From Datura wrightii (Eukaryota > Streptophyta > Magnoliopsida > Solanales > Solanaceae): a DNA stretch of 64,000 bases. The stretch covers positions 39,452,501 to 39,516,500 of the forward strand of contig JASDFA010000002.1 of assembly GCA_035772735.1 (NCBI GenBank), written 5' to 3'. The position numbers were made by a program, and so were the translations under genes. The notes beneath the pieces were generated by a model. That model saw nothing but the letters and a program-made list of their open reading frames with translations. It ran no database searches and was not told the DNA's origin. Positions 34,508 to 47,077 of the stretch are shown piece by piece. Position 1 is the stretch's first letter. Each line of letters begins with the position of its first letter.

Positions 34508-34696
34508 GATTCTGCAAATGTGAATAACACAAATTAGAGGAGTAAAGGAAATTCTTCGCACGACATAAATCATTAAAGAAGGGAACATTTCCTAAACTTC
34601 TAGTAGCCTCTTCGTCATAAGTGTGGCGCAATTCACACCCATGAAAAAGACTCTACTTAACGCGGCTTTCAGACTCCCTAGGATACATAAACCTAT

Positions 34697-34709
34697 GGAT
34701 CTGATACCA
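34697..34709 (-). other. Element B primer-binding site (initiator Met)
   Basis: On the - strand TGGTATCAGATCC follows the LTR after the spacer AACT. One base differs from TGGTATCAGAGCC. Confidence 0.88.
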
Positions 34710-34713
34710 AGTT

Positions 34714-36914
34714 TGTCACGACCCAAACGTACACCCGAATCATAGACACGGGACAAGGAGCCCCGAGAGACCCCAAGCCGACCCATGGAATGAGAATACA
34801 TCTAATTTAATTACATAAGCGGAAGACTTAACATGAAGAACGTAATCATAACATAGCATAAGGGAAAATCAGTACAAAACTTATACAATACGGCGGAATA
34901 CCACTTGTAGTCTGATAAGCCTCTAAACATGAAAGGCGGATTGATGGGACAACTCCCCAACTAATCCAACCTCTAGAAACTGAAAGGAATAACATAGAGT
35001 GTGAACATGTAGCCCTCGGAACATGACGACTCACCAAATGCGCTGAGAGCAAATCCGAATCTATCTATGGGTGAGGACGAGCCTCAGAGCTGGGACCTAT
35101 ATCATGAGACGATACATCATAGAAAGTATGCGGTCAGTACATGGAATGTACTGAGTATGCAAGGTAGGCAAAACGGATATTTAAAACATGTACAAAGCTC
35201 ATAATGATCATAAGAATAGGACAGCATGCTCGTATCATAAATCATGATGAAAAATCATATGGCTCAGGGTTTTCAAAGCACTCATAACGTACAAAATCAT
35301 AATCATAATAGAAATGATTTACTTAACATGACTTGAGCCAACATACATAATCATAACATTTATAAATAATGAGGAACAGTGGGAGATTCTCTTAACCGAC
35401 ATACCCCATATGAGCACACATGAAGCCCGACTTGTAACCCTAGTCGGGAGGGTGTACGTACCTTGCCAAGGGTAGAAAAATGAAAGTGTGATATCACCAT
35501 TAATAGGGCTCTTTGGGATAGGGACTAACATGAAAGGGTCCTGACATACCTACGGTGACACGTAGTTCATGAGATCCGGGGCTTAACCTGAGCCTCGAAC
35601 CTACTCAGTGTTCGATACTACTCCCAAAACATATATAGTGCTCATAATAATACATACATGAGTTCATGGGCTAGTTAAATCAAGATAATCATAAACATGC
35701 TTGAACATATAAGTACTAGCCATGACATGAGGCCCGTGAGTCGACCAAAAATATAGTTCATGAGTAATAAGATTCATACATACTTGTAGATCATGTACAT
35801 AGCTTGAATTTCATAAAATCATAATGGGTAACATAATGAATTCATAATTTAGAACATAATTCATGCTGGGCTCATAAGAACATCGATGGGATAATAGGTC
35901 ATAAATCGATTCATGCCTCAGCATGCATAATTAAGCTTAATTATTACGAAAATCAAAATCAATATCATTATAATCAATTTAGATCTCAAAAAGATAATCA
36001 AAATCCATATGATTATGATAGTATTTTAAAATCACAAAACCCATAATTAAACCATTAGATTTTATATAAATCAAATACAATACCCCATGAGTTTTTGATA
36101 AATTCTAAGTAAAATCATAGAGTAGGAGCATGGGTGTGGAAAATTTCACCCATTGATGACCTTACATACCTAGGATTATCAGATTCTAAATCTTACTTGA
36201 TGACCCAAGAAGAAATTGCAATGGATTGATGTATTCTAGGCTTGATTCACTCCCCTGACTTCCTCTACCTTGCATGCATGAAACAATGGAGTGAAATCTG
36301 AACTTAACCCCTTTAAATTTTCCTATTCATCACCCAAAATGTTGTAGTTTAGGCCTTAGGATCTTAGGAATTTACGTAAAATCCCTTCTTAACTCATAGG
36401 AAAATAACTGTCAGTGGTCCCAATGAGTGATCTGATGACTTGTTGCCAGTCCTCACGATCCGTCACCTTCCCCGTTAAGTACACTGTCTGAACTGGTCAC
36501 TAGAACCTCTAACCGATGACATAACAATTCGTTACCGGTGGCCACGAGTCGTGGCCACCACTCGTCACGAAACCAATTTATTAAATTCCTCCCAACGACT
36601 CACACCACAACTCGTTGCCTGGCATGATGAGTCGTGGTCTCCTTTCGTTAAGTACCCTGGTCGATCCTCCCATTTTATTTTTCAACTTCACCCCACAGCT
36701 GACTTGACGACTCGTGGTGGCTAACCACGAGCCGTTCCCTTGCCCGTGGGTCCTTCAACCATCCCTTCACACAAGTCTCCCCACGAGTCACTTGACGACT
36801 CGTGGGGTCTCCTCATGAGTCGTCCAATGACTTGTCTTGTGCCTGCAACCCAGATTTTCAGTTTTTCCCCGTTTTAACTCCTGAGTCCGATCTTTGAGTC
36901 CTCGGGGTATAACA
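34714..36914 (-). repeat. Element B 5' LTR (2201 bp)
   Basis: It begins TGTCACGACCCAAACGTACA and ends GGGGTATAACA. It is complete and is the reference for the broken 3' copy. U3 palindromic words occupy about 36430-36840 (for example CCACGAGTCGTGGCCACCAC). Confidence 0.93.
35012..35153 (-). promoter_or_regulatory. Three-hairpin module in the element B 5' LTR
   Basis: In - strand sense H1 is CAGTAC-ATTCCAT-GTACTG (35135-35153). H2 is TGTATC-GTCTCAT-GATATA, with one G-U pair (35098-35116). H3 is GTCGTC-7 nt-GAGGGC, with one mismatch (35012-35030). Confidence 0.55.
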
Positions 36915-36919
36915 ATTCA

Positions 36920-37227
36920 GTCACAGGATCAACACTCTATGATACCTACCCATCATTATCAAAAGAACTATCGTCAAGAGATGCCTCCACAACCAATGTT
37001 CCCTCCTCACTAACATCACCAGCTGCTTAACATGATTAATAGGACCACTGTTGGTGACACTAGTGGAATTGCAAATATGGCAGGTAATTTTTTTCCAGTA
37101 GAGAAAAGTTTATACATTGGATTGTAGATACTAGTGCAACTAATCACATGATAAGTGATCACAAACATTTACAAGATGAGGGTTTAGTAGAAAATGCAGG
37201 AAAAACACAACTACCAACTAGTGATTC
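36920..37227 (+). pseudogene. Copia protease region
   Basis: After the element B gap the copia frame continues through a Gln/Pro/His-rich linker (QKNYRQEMPPQPM) to the protease. A WIVDTSATNHMISD-like block lies at about 37110-37155, where D-T-S-A corresponds to the copia D-[ST]-G-A active site and TNHM is the hallmark of copia proteases. A stop lies in the linker near 37010, and the frame shifts just before the protease motif. Element C cuts the region at 37228. Confidence 0.85.
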
Positions 37228-38061
37228 AGTCACGATGCAAATGGCCATGATTGACACCCACACTAACCCTACGGTGGGCGAACCAACGAATTCCGATACT
37301 ATCTCCATAATCAAAACATTTTCGAAAAAGAAATCAACTATTGTGAAAAGAACAATTTCAAATCATTACACTGAGCGTACTAAAACCAAATAAGCAATTT
37401 CCAAGACCTTGAATGTCATTGCACCAGACATCTATTTTATTACAAACTAAGGAGCTAAAACTAAAAATGAAATAAAATGTTCGAATGTCCGAAGGAAGGA
37501 CATTTTCCAGAAAGGAGTGATCTGGTTCCTTGTCTATTCACCTTCTTGATTCACAGAAGCTGCTGGTTCACAGGTGAGGGTGTAAAGAACTGCCGGGCTC
37601 GAACTCTGCACTAAAAAAATGTAGGTGTACGGTCAGTACATAACACAGTACTGGTAAGCATCATCGACCGACCTTACATAAAAACACATAATTACAAAAA
37701 TAGAGATATAAAAGGGTCCTCAACTTTAAGTAGAATTACAAGACATCTTATGAACACTAGTTCTACTCAGGAGTCAGCCGACCTACTCACTGGATTAGGG
37801 CTCTTGCTGCAGTGGTCACTTGTCTGCCGCAACAGAAATTGTCCCGCTACAGCAGTCATTTGTCCACGGCTTGACTCCGACCACTACCATGGTCTCGCTA
37901 TAACGGGAATCCCACCACTGCATCGATCACTCGGACCAGTAGCTACCCAAAAATGCACAGTTCTATACTTAGTTTATTTCACAACTTCCATATGTCATCC
38001 TTAGCCAGTTTTCTGTGTTCTATGCCCTTAACCATCCCGTGATGACGTCCAGGTCATTACA
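37228..38061 (-). repeat. Element C 3' LTR (834 bp, internally deleted)
   Basis: It aligns with the two ends of 43356-45760. The first base is mutated (AGTCACGATG for TGTCACAACC). The deletion joins CCCGCTACAGC of the first word cluster directly to sequence of the second, near 37850. An H1-type stem CAGTAC-ATAACACA-GTACTG is at 37634-37653. Confidence 0.88.
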
Positions 38062-38099
38062 TCAAATACCTATTAAAATACTGTTCGTCCCCGAACGCG

Positions 38100-39360
38100 T
38101 TATACAAAAGTAAGAAGGATAGTACCAGATTCTACGAACAACTGGGGGTACTTGTCCCACATATCAGTCTGGGTCTCCCAAGTGGGTTCTTCTATTGGAC
38201 GGGCTTTCCTTTGGACTTTTACTGTCAGAATCTCCTTGGACCTCAGCTTCCGAACCTCTAGCCAATATTGCCACAGGTTCCTCCTCATATGATAGATTCT
38301 CATCCAGTAGCATAGAGTCCTACATGATGATATAAGTTCCATCCCTATGGTTCCTCTTCAGCATGGACACATGAAATGTCGGATGCACTCCAGACCAACC
38401 TGGTGGCAACGCCAACTCATAAGCCACTTCCCCGACATATCAGATTATTTCAAATGGCCCAATATACCTCATACTGAGCTTGCCACCACTTCCTGAACCT
38501 CATCACCCCCTTCATGGGGGACACCTTGAGTAGTATCTGCTCCCCTTCCATGAACTTCATGTCCCTGACCTTCTTGTCTGTGTATTGCTTTTGCCTACTC
38601 TGAGTAGCTACCAAATGGTCCTGGATTATTCGAACCTTTTCCAAGGACTCCATTAACAAATCCATCCCCTAAGGTATTACCTCAAATACATCAAACAACC
38701 CAATTGGAGACCTGCACTTCCTCCCATACAAGGCTTCAAAAGGTTCCATACCAATGCTCGAGTGGTAGCTATTGTTATTAGCGAATTCTACCAAGGGTAA
38801 GAACTTGTCCCAATGACCCCCAAAGTCTATCACGCACGCCCAGAGCATGTTCTCCAACACTTGAATAGTGCACGCTGATTGCCCGTCTATTTGAGGATGG
38901 AAGGCTGTGCTCAATTCCAACCTCATACCTAACTCGGCCTGCAAAGTCCTCTAAAAATGGGAAGTGAACTGAGTGCCCCTATCCAATATAATTGAAACAG
39001 GCACCCTATGTAACCGAATAACCTCCTTGACATATAGCTTGGCTAGATTCTCCATGTTGTAAGTCACCTAGACAGGCAAGAAATGAGCAAACTTGGTCAC
39101 CCTGTCCACTATGACCCAAATTGAGTCAAACTTCCCCAAAGTCTTGGGAAGACCAACCACAAAGTCCATAGCTATCCTTTCCCATTTCCACTCAGGGATA
39201 GGCATTCGCTGAAGAACTCCTCCAGGCTTTTGGTGCTTGTACTTCACCTGTTGACAATTTAACACTAACCCACATAGTCCACAATGTCGCTTCATCCTAC
39301 CCCACCAATAATGCTATTTTAGATCGTGGCACATCTTCATGACTGGGGGGTGAATAGAGT
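38100..39360 (-). pseudogene. Element C integrase and chromodomain
   Basis: 39295-39068 encodes WKWERIAMDFVVGLPKTLGK and VDRVTKFAHFLPV, with the first catalytic Asp. LDRGTQFTSHF, with the second Asp, is at about 38985. 38944-38669 has HPQIDGQSACTIQVLENMLW, in which the catalytic Glu (normally ERTIQ or ECTIQ) reads Ala. LVEFANNNSYHSSIGMEPFE and YGRKCRSPIG follow. The chromodomain is at 38342-38100: VRKLRSKEILTVKVQ, IEEPTWETQTDMWDKYPQLF. Several frameshifts separate the parts. Confidence 0.87.
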
Positions 39361-39649
39361 ACCTCGAGTTTTGAGCTTCTTCCGAGAGAGTTCTAATCAG
39401 CTCACCAATTTTGGGAACACACACTGCTCTTTTATTCTCAAAACCTCTTCATCATGTAACACTGCTTCCTTGGCCTCTCCCCGTCGGACTTTATCCCTAA
39501 TTTTACCCAGCTTTTCATCTTCAAACTGTCTGGTCTTTATTTGCTCCAACATCAAGGATTTAGCCTCCAGGTTGGCTAACACTCCACTGGTTTCAGTCAG
39601 TGGCAATCTTACTAAGATGTTTGCCAAATTCTGGACTTCCCTGGCTATC

Positions 39650-41111
39650 GGCCGTTGAGTAGCCTCCAAGCAAGCTAGGCTTCCCATTCTCACCGTATTT
39701 CTACTCAACACATATGCTACCATATTAGCCTTTCCTGGGTGATATAAGATGGTGATGTCGTAATCGTTAACCAACTCCATCCATCTCCTCTACCTCAAAT
39801 TGAGATCCTTCTGGGAGAATACATATTGTAAGTTGTGATGAACTGTGAACACCTCACATCGAGCTCCATACAGATAGTGCCTCCAAATTTTCAATGTGAA
39901 CACCACTGCTGCTAACTCCAAATCATGTGCGGGTTAGTTCGTTTCATGCACCTTTAGCTGTCTCGAGGCATACACAATAACCTACCCTTCTTGCATCAAT
40001 GCAGTACCCAGTCCAGACCGTGAGGCATCACAATACACAACAAAATCTTTACCTTCCATGAGTAACACTAGAATAGGTGTTGTGGTTAGAAGAGTCTTGA
40101 GTTTTTGAAAGCTCATTTCACACTCCTTAGACCCCTAGAAGGGCACATCCTTTTATATCAACCTGGTAAATACCGAAGCAATGGAGGCGAATCCATTCAT
40201 GAACCAATGGTAGTAGCTAGCCAGCCCCACAAAACTCTGAAATTTTGTCACGTTAGTTGACCTTTCCCAATTCCTGATTGCCTCCACCTTCTATGGATCA
40301 ACTTGGATTCCCTCCTTAGAAACCACATGCCCCGCAAAGGACATAAATTTCAACCAAAACTCGCACTTGGTGAATTTGGCATACAACTGCATCTCCTTCA
40401 ACGATTCCAGCACAATCCTTAAATGATTTTTGTGCTCCGCTTGGTCATAGAATATACCAAGATATCATCAATAAACACGATAGCAAAGGAATCTAGGAAG
40501 GGTTTGAAAATACCATTCATCAGGGTCATGAATGCGGCTGGAGCATTAGTGAGTCTGAATGACATGACCATAAACCCATAATGCCCATACCTAGTTTGAA
40601 AGGCTGTCTTAGGAATATCTTCAGCCGAAATATTTAACTGGTGATAACCTGACCTCAAATCAATCTTTAAAAATACAGCCGCTCCTTGTAATTAGTCAAA
40701 CAGGTAATCTATCCGAGGAAGATGGTACTTATTTCAAATAGTTACCATGTTCAATTATCGGTAGTCGATGCACATCCACATACAACCAATCTTTTTCTTT
40801 ACAAACAGAACTGGGGCACCCCACGACGACACACTCGGTCTAATAAATCCTTTACTGAGCAGCTCCGAAAGCTGCTCCTTGAGTTCTCTCAACTCAACAG
40901 GTGCCATTCAGTATGGAGGAATAGAAATGGGCTGAGTTCCTAGTTCCAAGTCTATACAAAAATCTATATCATGGTCTGATGGTATGTCGGGCAAATCTGC
41001 AGGGAACACCTCTAAGAACTCACAAACAATCAAAACTGACTCTATGGAAGGACCCTCTAAACTAGTGTCTCGAACATGTGCCAAATACACTAAACAACCC
41101 CATTCTATCAA
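39650..41111 (-). pseudogene. Element C reverse transcriptase and RNase H
   Basis: The RT start is at about 41111-40700, with a protease-RT link containing [40 protein letters not shown] and [20 protein letters not shown] lead to the intact [13 protein letters not shown] at about 40470-40500. RNase H lies around 40080-39690 and ends [20 protein letters not shown]. The 127-codon stretch 39780-39397 covers the RNase H end and the RNase H-integrase linker. Confidence 0.86.
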
Positions 41112-41224
41112 CTTACGAGTACAAATGTAGGAAAAAGATTCTTAGGAGCAGGGCTACAATTCCTTTTCAAACTCCAACCTAGATGACCCTAGACCCGATA
41201 TAGTGACAATATTAGTATAGCAAT

Positions 41225-41506
41225 CTAGAATAGCATGGTAAGGGATAACCAACCCATTACCAAGATTATATCAAAATCAACCATGTCTAAGATCACTAGG
41301 TCCGCCAAAGTGTCATATCCCATGAATTCAACAATGCAGTCACGAACAACCTTATGCACTAACACAGAATCCCCAACAGGGGTAGACACACGAATAGGAG
41401 TATTAAGCACATCACACACAAGGTCACGACCCCAAGAAAAATACGTAGACACATAAGAAAATGTGGAGCCTGGGTCAAACAACCCAATAGCCATTCTATC
41501 AACCAC
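41225..41506 (-). pseudogene. Element C protease
   Basis: 94 open codons contain the active-site region AIGLFDPGSTFSYVS (D-P-G-S), then RVSTPVGDSVLVHKVVRDC and LVILDMVDFDIILVMGWLS. It is shorter than a full chromovirus protease because the frame breaks on both sides. Homologous stretches continue in other frames to about 41110. Confidence 0.86.
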
Positions 41507-41540
41507 GAAGATTATACCTGTGATAATGATTTCTGAAGCC

Positions 41541-41666
41541 TCTACCTCCTGTTAACTAGAAAAAACATAGAAATGAGCCTAGTTACCAGCCTGAGAACTG
41601 CCCTCTACCTCCTGTTAACCAGAAAAAACATAGAAATGATCCTAGTTACCAGCCTAAGAACCGCCC
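41541..41666. repeat. Tandem 63-bp duplication in the element C gag-protease linker
   Basis: TCTACCTCCTGTTAAC recurs at 41541 and 41604. The two 63-bp units differ at a few bases. The unit length is a multiple of three, so the reading frame was kept. Confidence 0.92.
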
Positions 41667-41839
41667 CAGTTGGGCTGTGCCACCCCTCTACCTGCTTGGG
41701 TGCCTCCCCTACCTACCTGAGCACGTCCTTTACCCCGTTGAACACCACCTCTAGCAGATGGCTGACCACCTCATCCTAGCTGTGGATGATCTGGATTGAA
41801 AGCACTACCTCCCCTCCCGGCTGGGGCAGAAGCTCGAGG

Positions 41840-43137
41840 AGCTAGGTGAGGAATAATCTGTTCACACTGTACGAACCTGGGGAACCATCTATAGAAATGG
41901 CCATACTCACCACACTAATGGCAAACCTTCTCAATAACCGATCTCTGAGCTGGAATAGAAGAAATAGGACGAGCCCCAAAATTAGAATGAACCATCTAAG
42001 CACCCCCAACTGCACTTGATGATTGTGGAGCTGCCCCTGGTGGACCTCCATCTGACACCTGCATGGCAGACTGAATATGGCTCCTGTAGAAACCCTGTGG
42101 TCCTGGAGCCTTCACATAAGAACCACTGAAAGAGCCAACCCTCTGATCCTTCTTCTCGGCATTTCTAGCATATCCTTCCTGCCTCACCCTTTCAACCGAC
42201 TTCACGTACTCTAACACCTCCTGAAAAGTCTTACCTGAAGAGACCATCTGCAGAGCTGGCACCTGGAGACCCACATTCAAGCCTTTAACAAACCATATGG
42301 TCCTTTCCTCCTCTATGGGTAATAAGGGTAGAGCGTACCTGGACAAGGAGTGGAACCGAGCCTCATATACAACAATTGATGAGCTCCCCTTCTCAATGGA
42401 GATGAACTCACCTTGTCTCCTATCCCTCAGAGTGCAAGGAACATATTTCTCCAAGAATGTGGAGTAGAATTGGGTCCACATCAATGGTGGGAACCCTGCT
42501 GGTCTGCACTCCATGAAACCCCTCCACCAAAGCTTTGCATCACCCATCAGCTTGAAGGTGACAAACTCAAGACCATACTTCTCTACCGCTCCCATCTTAT
42601 AAAGCCGTTCGTGACAATATATGATGAACTCATAGGCGTCCTCTGCATCTGTACCATAAAAGGTGGGATGCTTCATCTCGGTGAACCTCCAAAATAAGTT
42701 GTGCTCTTTCCCTGTCATCACCGGTCCTTCCACCAGCCTCAAAAACATTACAACCTCCGATATATCATCAATCCTCGGGGCCAGTGTAGCTGCATGCTGA
42801 ATTCCTGACTGTTGTCCCGCTAAGGTTGCTGGCGCTGCCCTTGCACCCACCAGGCTGCTCAAAAGGTTGAGGACCTGAGCTAGGACCTCTAAGGATGCTG
42901 GCGTAGTAGGAGCTTCTCCTTGCGTCAGGACCTTTACCTCAACTGCCACCCATTCCTGCACTGCTGGTGGCACGGGAGATGTAGATCTCTCCTAGATTGG
43001 AGCAGGAGCATGGGTCCTCCTCTAGCCACAGCAGGTCTATGACCACGACCTCTTCCCCTTCCTCTACTGCGGATTGGGGCCGCCACTGCTGGCTTAGGTG
43101 CTACGTCTCTGTCACCACTTGCACGTGTTCTCACCAT
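41840..43137 (-). pseudogene. Element C gag
   Basis: The - strand ATG at 43137 gives MVRTRASGDRDVAPKPAVAA followed by an RGRGRGRG tract. A frameshift near 42960 leads into a 325-codon open frame (42973-41996), the longest intact stretch in the window. It includes FTEMKHPTFYGTDAEDAYEF, LMGDAKLWWRGFMECR, FLEKYVPCTLRDRRQGEFIS and FVKGLNVGLQVPALQMVSSG. A knuckle follows near 41920 (KVCH-stop-CGEYGH). The capsid domain is complete; the loss is at the N-terminal frameshift and the knuckle stop. Confidence 0.9.
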
Positions 43138-43338
43138 CTGAGAAGGAAAGAAGAAAAGTTGTTAGATACCAATTTAGATCACTAGATACCAATTGGAATC
43201 AAGTAATCACATGAAAGGAAAGAAGCAGTGAGTTTTCCTAAAGCCTGCAACCTCTCGAAGATAAGTTATGAACGTCTCCGCTCCGATCCGCCAGACTCTA
43301 CTAGACCCGTCTTAGTGCAATGAGATCAACGAACATAG

Positions 43339-43351
43339 GGATATGATATCA
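43339..43351 (-). other. Element C primer-binding site (degenerate initiator Met)
   Basis: On the - strand TGATATCATATCC follows the LTR after the spacer AAGT. It resembles TGGTATCAGAGCC with three substitutions. Confidence 0.72.
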
Positions 43352-43355
43352 ACTT

Positions 43356-45760
43356 TGTCACAACCCAAATGGCCATAATTGGCACCCATACTAACCCTCC
43401 AGTGGGCAAAATAACGAATCCCGATATTACCCCCATAATCAAAACATTTTTGAAAAAAAATCAACTATTGTGAAAAGAACAATTTCAAATCATTACACTG
43501 CATGTACTAAAACCAAATAAACAATTTCCTAGAACCTAATTATCATTGAACCAAACATCTATTTTATTACAACGTAAGGAGCTAAAACTAAAAACGAAAT
43601 AAAATGTTCGAATGTCCGAAAGAAGGACATTTTCCAAAAAGGAGTAATCTGCATCCTCGTTTGCTCACCTTGTTGATTCACAGAAGCTACTGGTTCACAG
43701 GTGAGGGCGCGAAGAACTGCCAGGCTCGAACTCTGCACTCAAAAAAGAATGCAGGGGTACGGTCAGTACATGAAACAGTACTGGTAGGCATCATCGGTCA
43801 ACCTTACATAATAACACATAAGTACGACAATAGAGATATAAAAGGGTCCTCAACTTTAATAAGAATTAAAAGCCATATTATGAACACTAGTTCTACTTAG
43901 GAGTCAGCCGGCCTACTCACCGAGTTAGGCCTCTCGCTGCAGTGGTCACTTATCCGCCGCAGCAGAAATGGTCCCGCTGCAGCGGCACTGCTTAGGCAGT
44001 AGCTCGACAGGCTGCTCCCTTCTTAGCTCATCCATCACACAGTTCAATAAAATCAACAATTACATTTCACATAACACCATGATCCATCAATGACCATGAT
44101 AACAACAAACACAATTGCTTTCAAGAATCACAAATCCTCAGTTATTCTCAACGACAACCACTCAACAACCACAAATAGTAACAAAGTCGTACTTAGCATT
44201 AATGCCACGTGCATTGTTATCAATTTGCATCATATCTATAATACGTTGGCACATCCTTATAATATGTTTCACATCCACCTCATGAACATAAATGAAATTA
44301 TAACAGTAAGTGAATAACACAACCAAGGGTAACATGACGGGCACACACCTCCGCCATCTCCCCTTAACACTCAGCCAGACAAATCATATACACACATGCT
44401 AGCGGGTCTTATTTATGCCCAACATTCATGAACTGAACGGGAATCCAGAAATTCATGTACTATGCCAGCGTGGCACTCGCTTCCACTCATATGCTCGTCC
44501 GGATGCTCCTCCCGGACACGAGCCACTCAAATATTTATATTTGCTCGCCCAGATACTCTCCTCTGGAACAAGCCACTCAATGTTAATATGTTATAATATT
44601 ATCATTCATCATCCTCATAAAACTTGCCAAGTGCACCATCACATCATACAGAAAGTTATAATCTACTTCTCAAATAATCCATCATCAATTAAAATTTCTC
44701 CCATTAACGATGTATAATCTTTTTACTAAACATTCAACACAGTTAATTTCATTATCATATACACAATCCTGTAAACAAGTCATCATAGTTCAATATCACA
44801 TCATAGTCACATGCATAAGATAAATTAACAACAATAAACTCACATATCACGTAAACGTCTAAAGACCAATCATATATCAACATTGCATACTATACATGCC
44901 ATTATATAGGTCTATCCCTATAAATCATAACCTACCTCGATTACTCAAAATTATTGGCTTCACCACTCTACAAGAGCTTTACCTTTCCTCAATGCTTCGG
45001 ATTGTTCAAAATCTACACACATATAATCATTAGATAATCACTCCTTAAGATAGGGCCTAATTTGATCAAACCTTTCTCTTTTTCAGGGCAATTTAACAGA
45101 AAACCCTTCCCTTCCACCTAATTTCTAGGTCCCCACCTTGTCTAACCCATCAATATTAACAAGAAGGACCCTAGGAAGTAAATATTACTCAAATTTTCAA
45201 CAATCAATCCTCCCATTACTTCCCCACAATCTCAGCCCTAGTTTAACAACTTAGGGTTTTATTTATATAACTTCCACCATTAAAGGTCCACAAGCGATCT
45301 AGGATCAACATGAATCGAAGTAGAGGTAGGAGAATTGAGATTCTTACCTTTAGAGAGTAGTTTACTACTCTGGAGAAATTTTCTGCCCCTTAGCCCTTGT
45401 ATCGAGTTTTTGAGAATAATGGGATAAAACCCCGTAACTTCAACTTAAAACCCACTTTCTGACTCTCGCTGTCTGCTGTAGTGGTTAAACTTCTGCTGCA
45501 GTGGACCCGCTACAGCGGCCATAGGGTCGCTGCGGCAGTTCCAATGTTACTCCCTTATTTCGCCATGGAAGGACTCCGACCATTACCATGGTATCGCTGC
45601 AGCGGGAATCCCATTGTTGCAGCGGTCCCTCGGACTAGTAGCTATCCAAAAATGCACAGTTCTATACTTTATTTATTTCACAACCTTCCTTTCTCATCCT
45701 TAGCCAGTTTCCTGTGTTCTATTCCCTTAACAATATCGTAACGACATCGGGGTCATTACA
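43356..45760 (-). repeat. Element C 5' LTR (2405 bp)
   Basis: It starts TGTCACAACCCAAATGG and ends GGGGTCATTACA. Two clusters of CCGCTGCAGCGG-type words lie at about 43925-43995 and 45470-45640. A hairpin CAGTAC-ATGAAACA-GTACTG is at 43764-43783. Its loop, read on the - strand, contains GTTTCAT, like the H2 loop of B2 and E. Confidence 0.9.
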
Positions 45761-45765
45761 AATTT

Positions 45766-46735
45766 AACTAGAGTCTCTCATGTTGGAAACGACCAATTGG
45801 GAGGAGGTGACCTTCTTAGAAATGTCCTTTGTGTACCAAAATTTAAATTCAACCTTATGTTAGTCTGTCAAATGACAAAGGATCTGAATTGCTATGTCAC
45901 TTTCTTTCCTAAATGTTGTGTGTTTCGAGATCTCTTATCTAGGAGGGTAACGAAGATTGGTAAGGAAGAGGAAGGGATTTACATTCTGTGTTCAAAAATA
46001 GGAAATAATACTTCAGGAGTGAATAAATGCCTGGCCACTACACATCAGACAGAGGTAGTTACTTGGCACCAGAGAATGTGTCATGTGCCAATGAATGTTT
46101 TGAAGAAAATACCTACATTTCATAAGTTTGGTAAAACTTTTAGTTTGAGTAATTGTGAAGTATGTCCTCTTGCTAGACAAGTTAGGCTTCCATTTCCACA
46201 TAATAGCAGTAGATCATCAAGTATTTCTTAGTTGTTGCATATGGATGTTTGGGGTCCTTACAAGGTCGAGACTTTTGATAGGATGAGATATTTTTGACTA
46301 TTGTAGATGATCATTCCAAGTGTATCTATACTTTCTTAATGAGACTTAAATATGATGTCACTACTTTGTTGAAGAATTTCTTTATTCAAGCAGAGACACA
46401 GTTTGCAAAGAAAATTCAGAAGATTAGATCTGATAATGGAGCTGAATTTTTTAATCACAATTGTAAAGAATTGTTTCAGTCTTATGGTATTGTGCATGAA
46501 AGTTCTTGTACATATACCCCACAGCAAAATGTGGTGGTTGAAAGGAGACATAGACATATCCTTGAAATTGCAAGGGCAATTAAGTTTCAAGGTAGTCTAC
46601 TAGACAGATTTTGTGGATTATGTATTGAATCAGCTGCATATGTACAGAATAGAGTCCCATCTACTAAGCTAGGGGATAAATCACCTTATGAGATGATGTA
46701 TCACAAATTTCCTTCTTTTCTCATTTGAGAGTTAT
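45766..46735 (+). pseudogene. Copia integrase with GAG-pre-integrase domain
   Basis: After element C the copia frame resumes. 45797-46231 carries LLRNVLCVPKFKFNLMLVCQ, the pre-integrase phrase WHQRMCHVPMNVLKKIPTF and CEVCPLARQVRLPFP, which together give the zinc-binding H-C-C pattern. The catalytic core at 46294-46728 has TIVDDHSKCIYTFL, IRSDNGAEFFN and QQNVVVERRHRHIL, so all three DDE acids are present. YVQNRVPSTKLGDKSPYEM closes the core. A stop separates the two halves near 46230. Confidence 0.9.
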
Positions 46736-47077
46736 AGGCTGTCTATGTTTTGCTACCAGCCTTACCAACCAAGACAAATTTAGTCCAAGGGTAGTGAGGG
46801 CTGTCATGGTTGGTTATAGTTCACATTAGAAAAGCTACAAGTTATATGATCTAGAGAACAGGATTTTCTTTGTCAGTAGAGATGTAATGTTCATGGAGAC
46901 AATATTTCCTTTTAAAGGTAGCACCTCCATGGTCCTGTTATCACCCATGATCTTTTCCATTATGATGATCTGGTCGCAGCCCTAGATGATGTTCCTTCTC
47001 TGATTGAACCACCCCTAGTTGAGCACTCTCAATTACTTGTACTGCCAAATGTTTAGCCTGATACCCCTCATATTCCT

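Larger units (their letters stand above)
20486..36914 (-). mobile_element. Element B: Ty3/gypsy chromovirus with two further insertions in its 3' LTR
   Basis: On the - strand: 5' LTR 34714-36914, initiator-Met primer site 34697-34709, gag, protease, RT/RNase H, integrase with chromodomain, polypurine tract beside 29666, then a 3' LTR in pieces (20486-22123, 25544-26682, 29593-29665). Target duplication is GTTCA (20481-20485) against ATTCA (36915-36919), one transition apart. The long LTRs, C-terminal chromodomain and initiator-Met primer suggest the Tekay/Del lineage. Removing the B1 and B2 insertions leaves an element of about 10 kb. It belongs to the same family as element E. Confidence 0.9.
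37228..45760 (-). mobile_element. Element C: Ty3/gypsy chromovirus with CTGCAG-type LTR words
   Basis: On the - strand: 5' LTR 43356-45760, primer site 43339-43351, gag, protease, RT/RNase H, integrase, chromodomain, 3' LTR 37228-38061. Target duplication is GATTC (37223-37227) against AATTT (45761-45765), two transitions apart. The 3' LTR is only 834 bp because about 1.55 kb has been deleted. It belongs to a different family from B/E, as LTR and gag sequences show. Confidence 0.88.

Noticed and set aside
42413..42697. + strand open frames within element C as genes
   Set aside because: They are antisense to the well-supported gag on the - strand; similar antisense frames occur in elements B and D.
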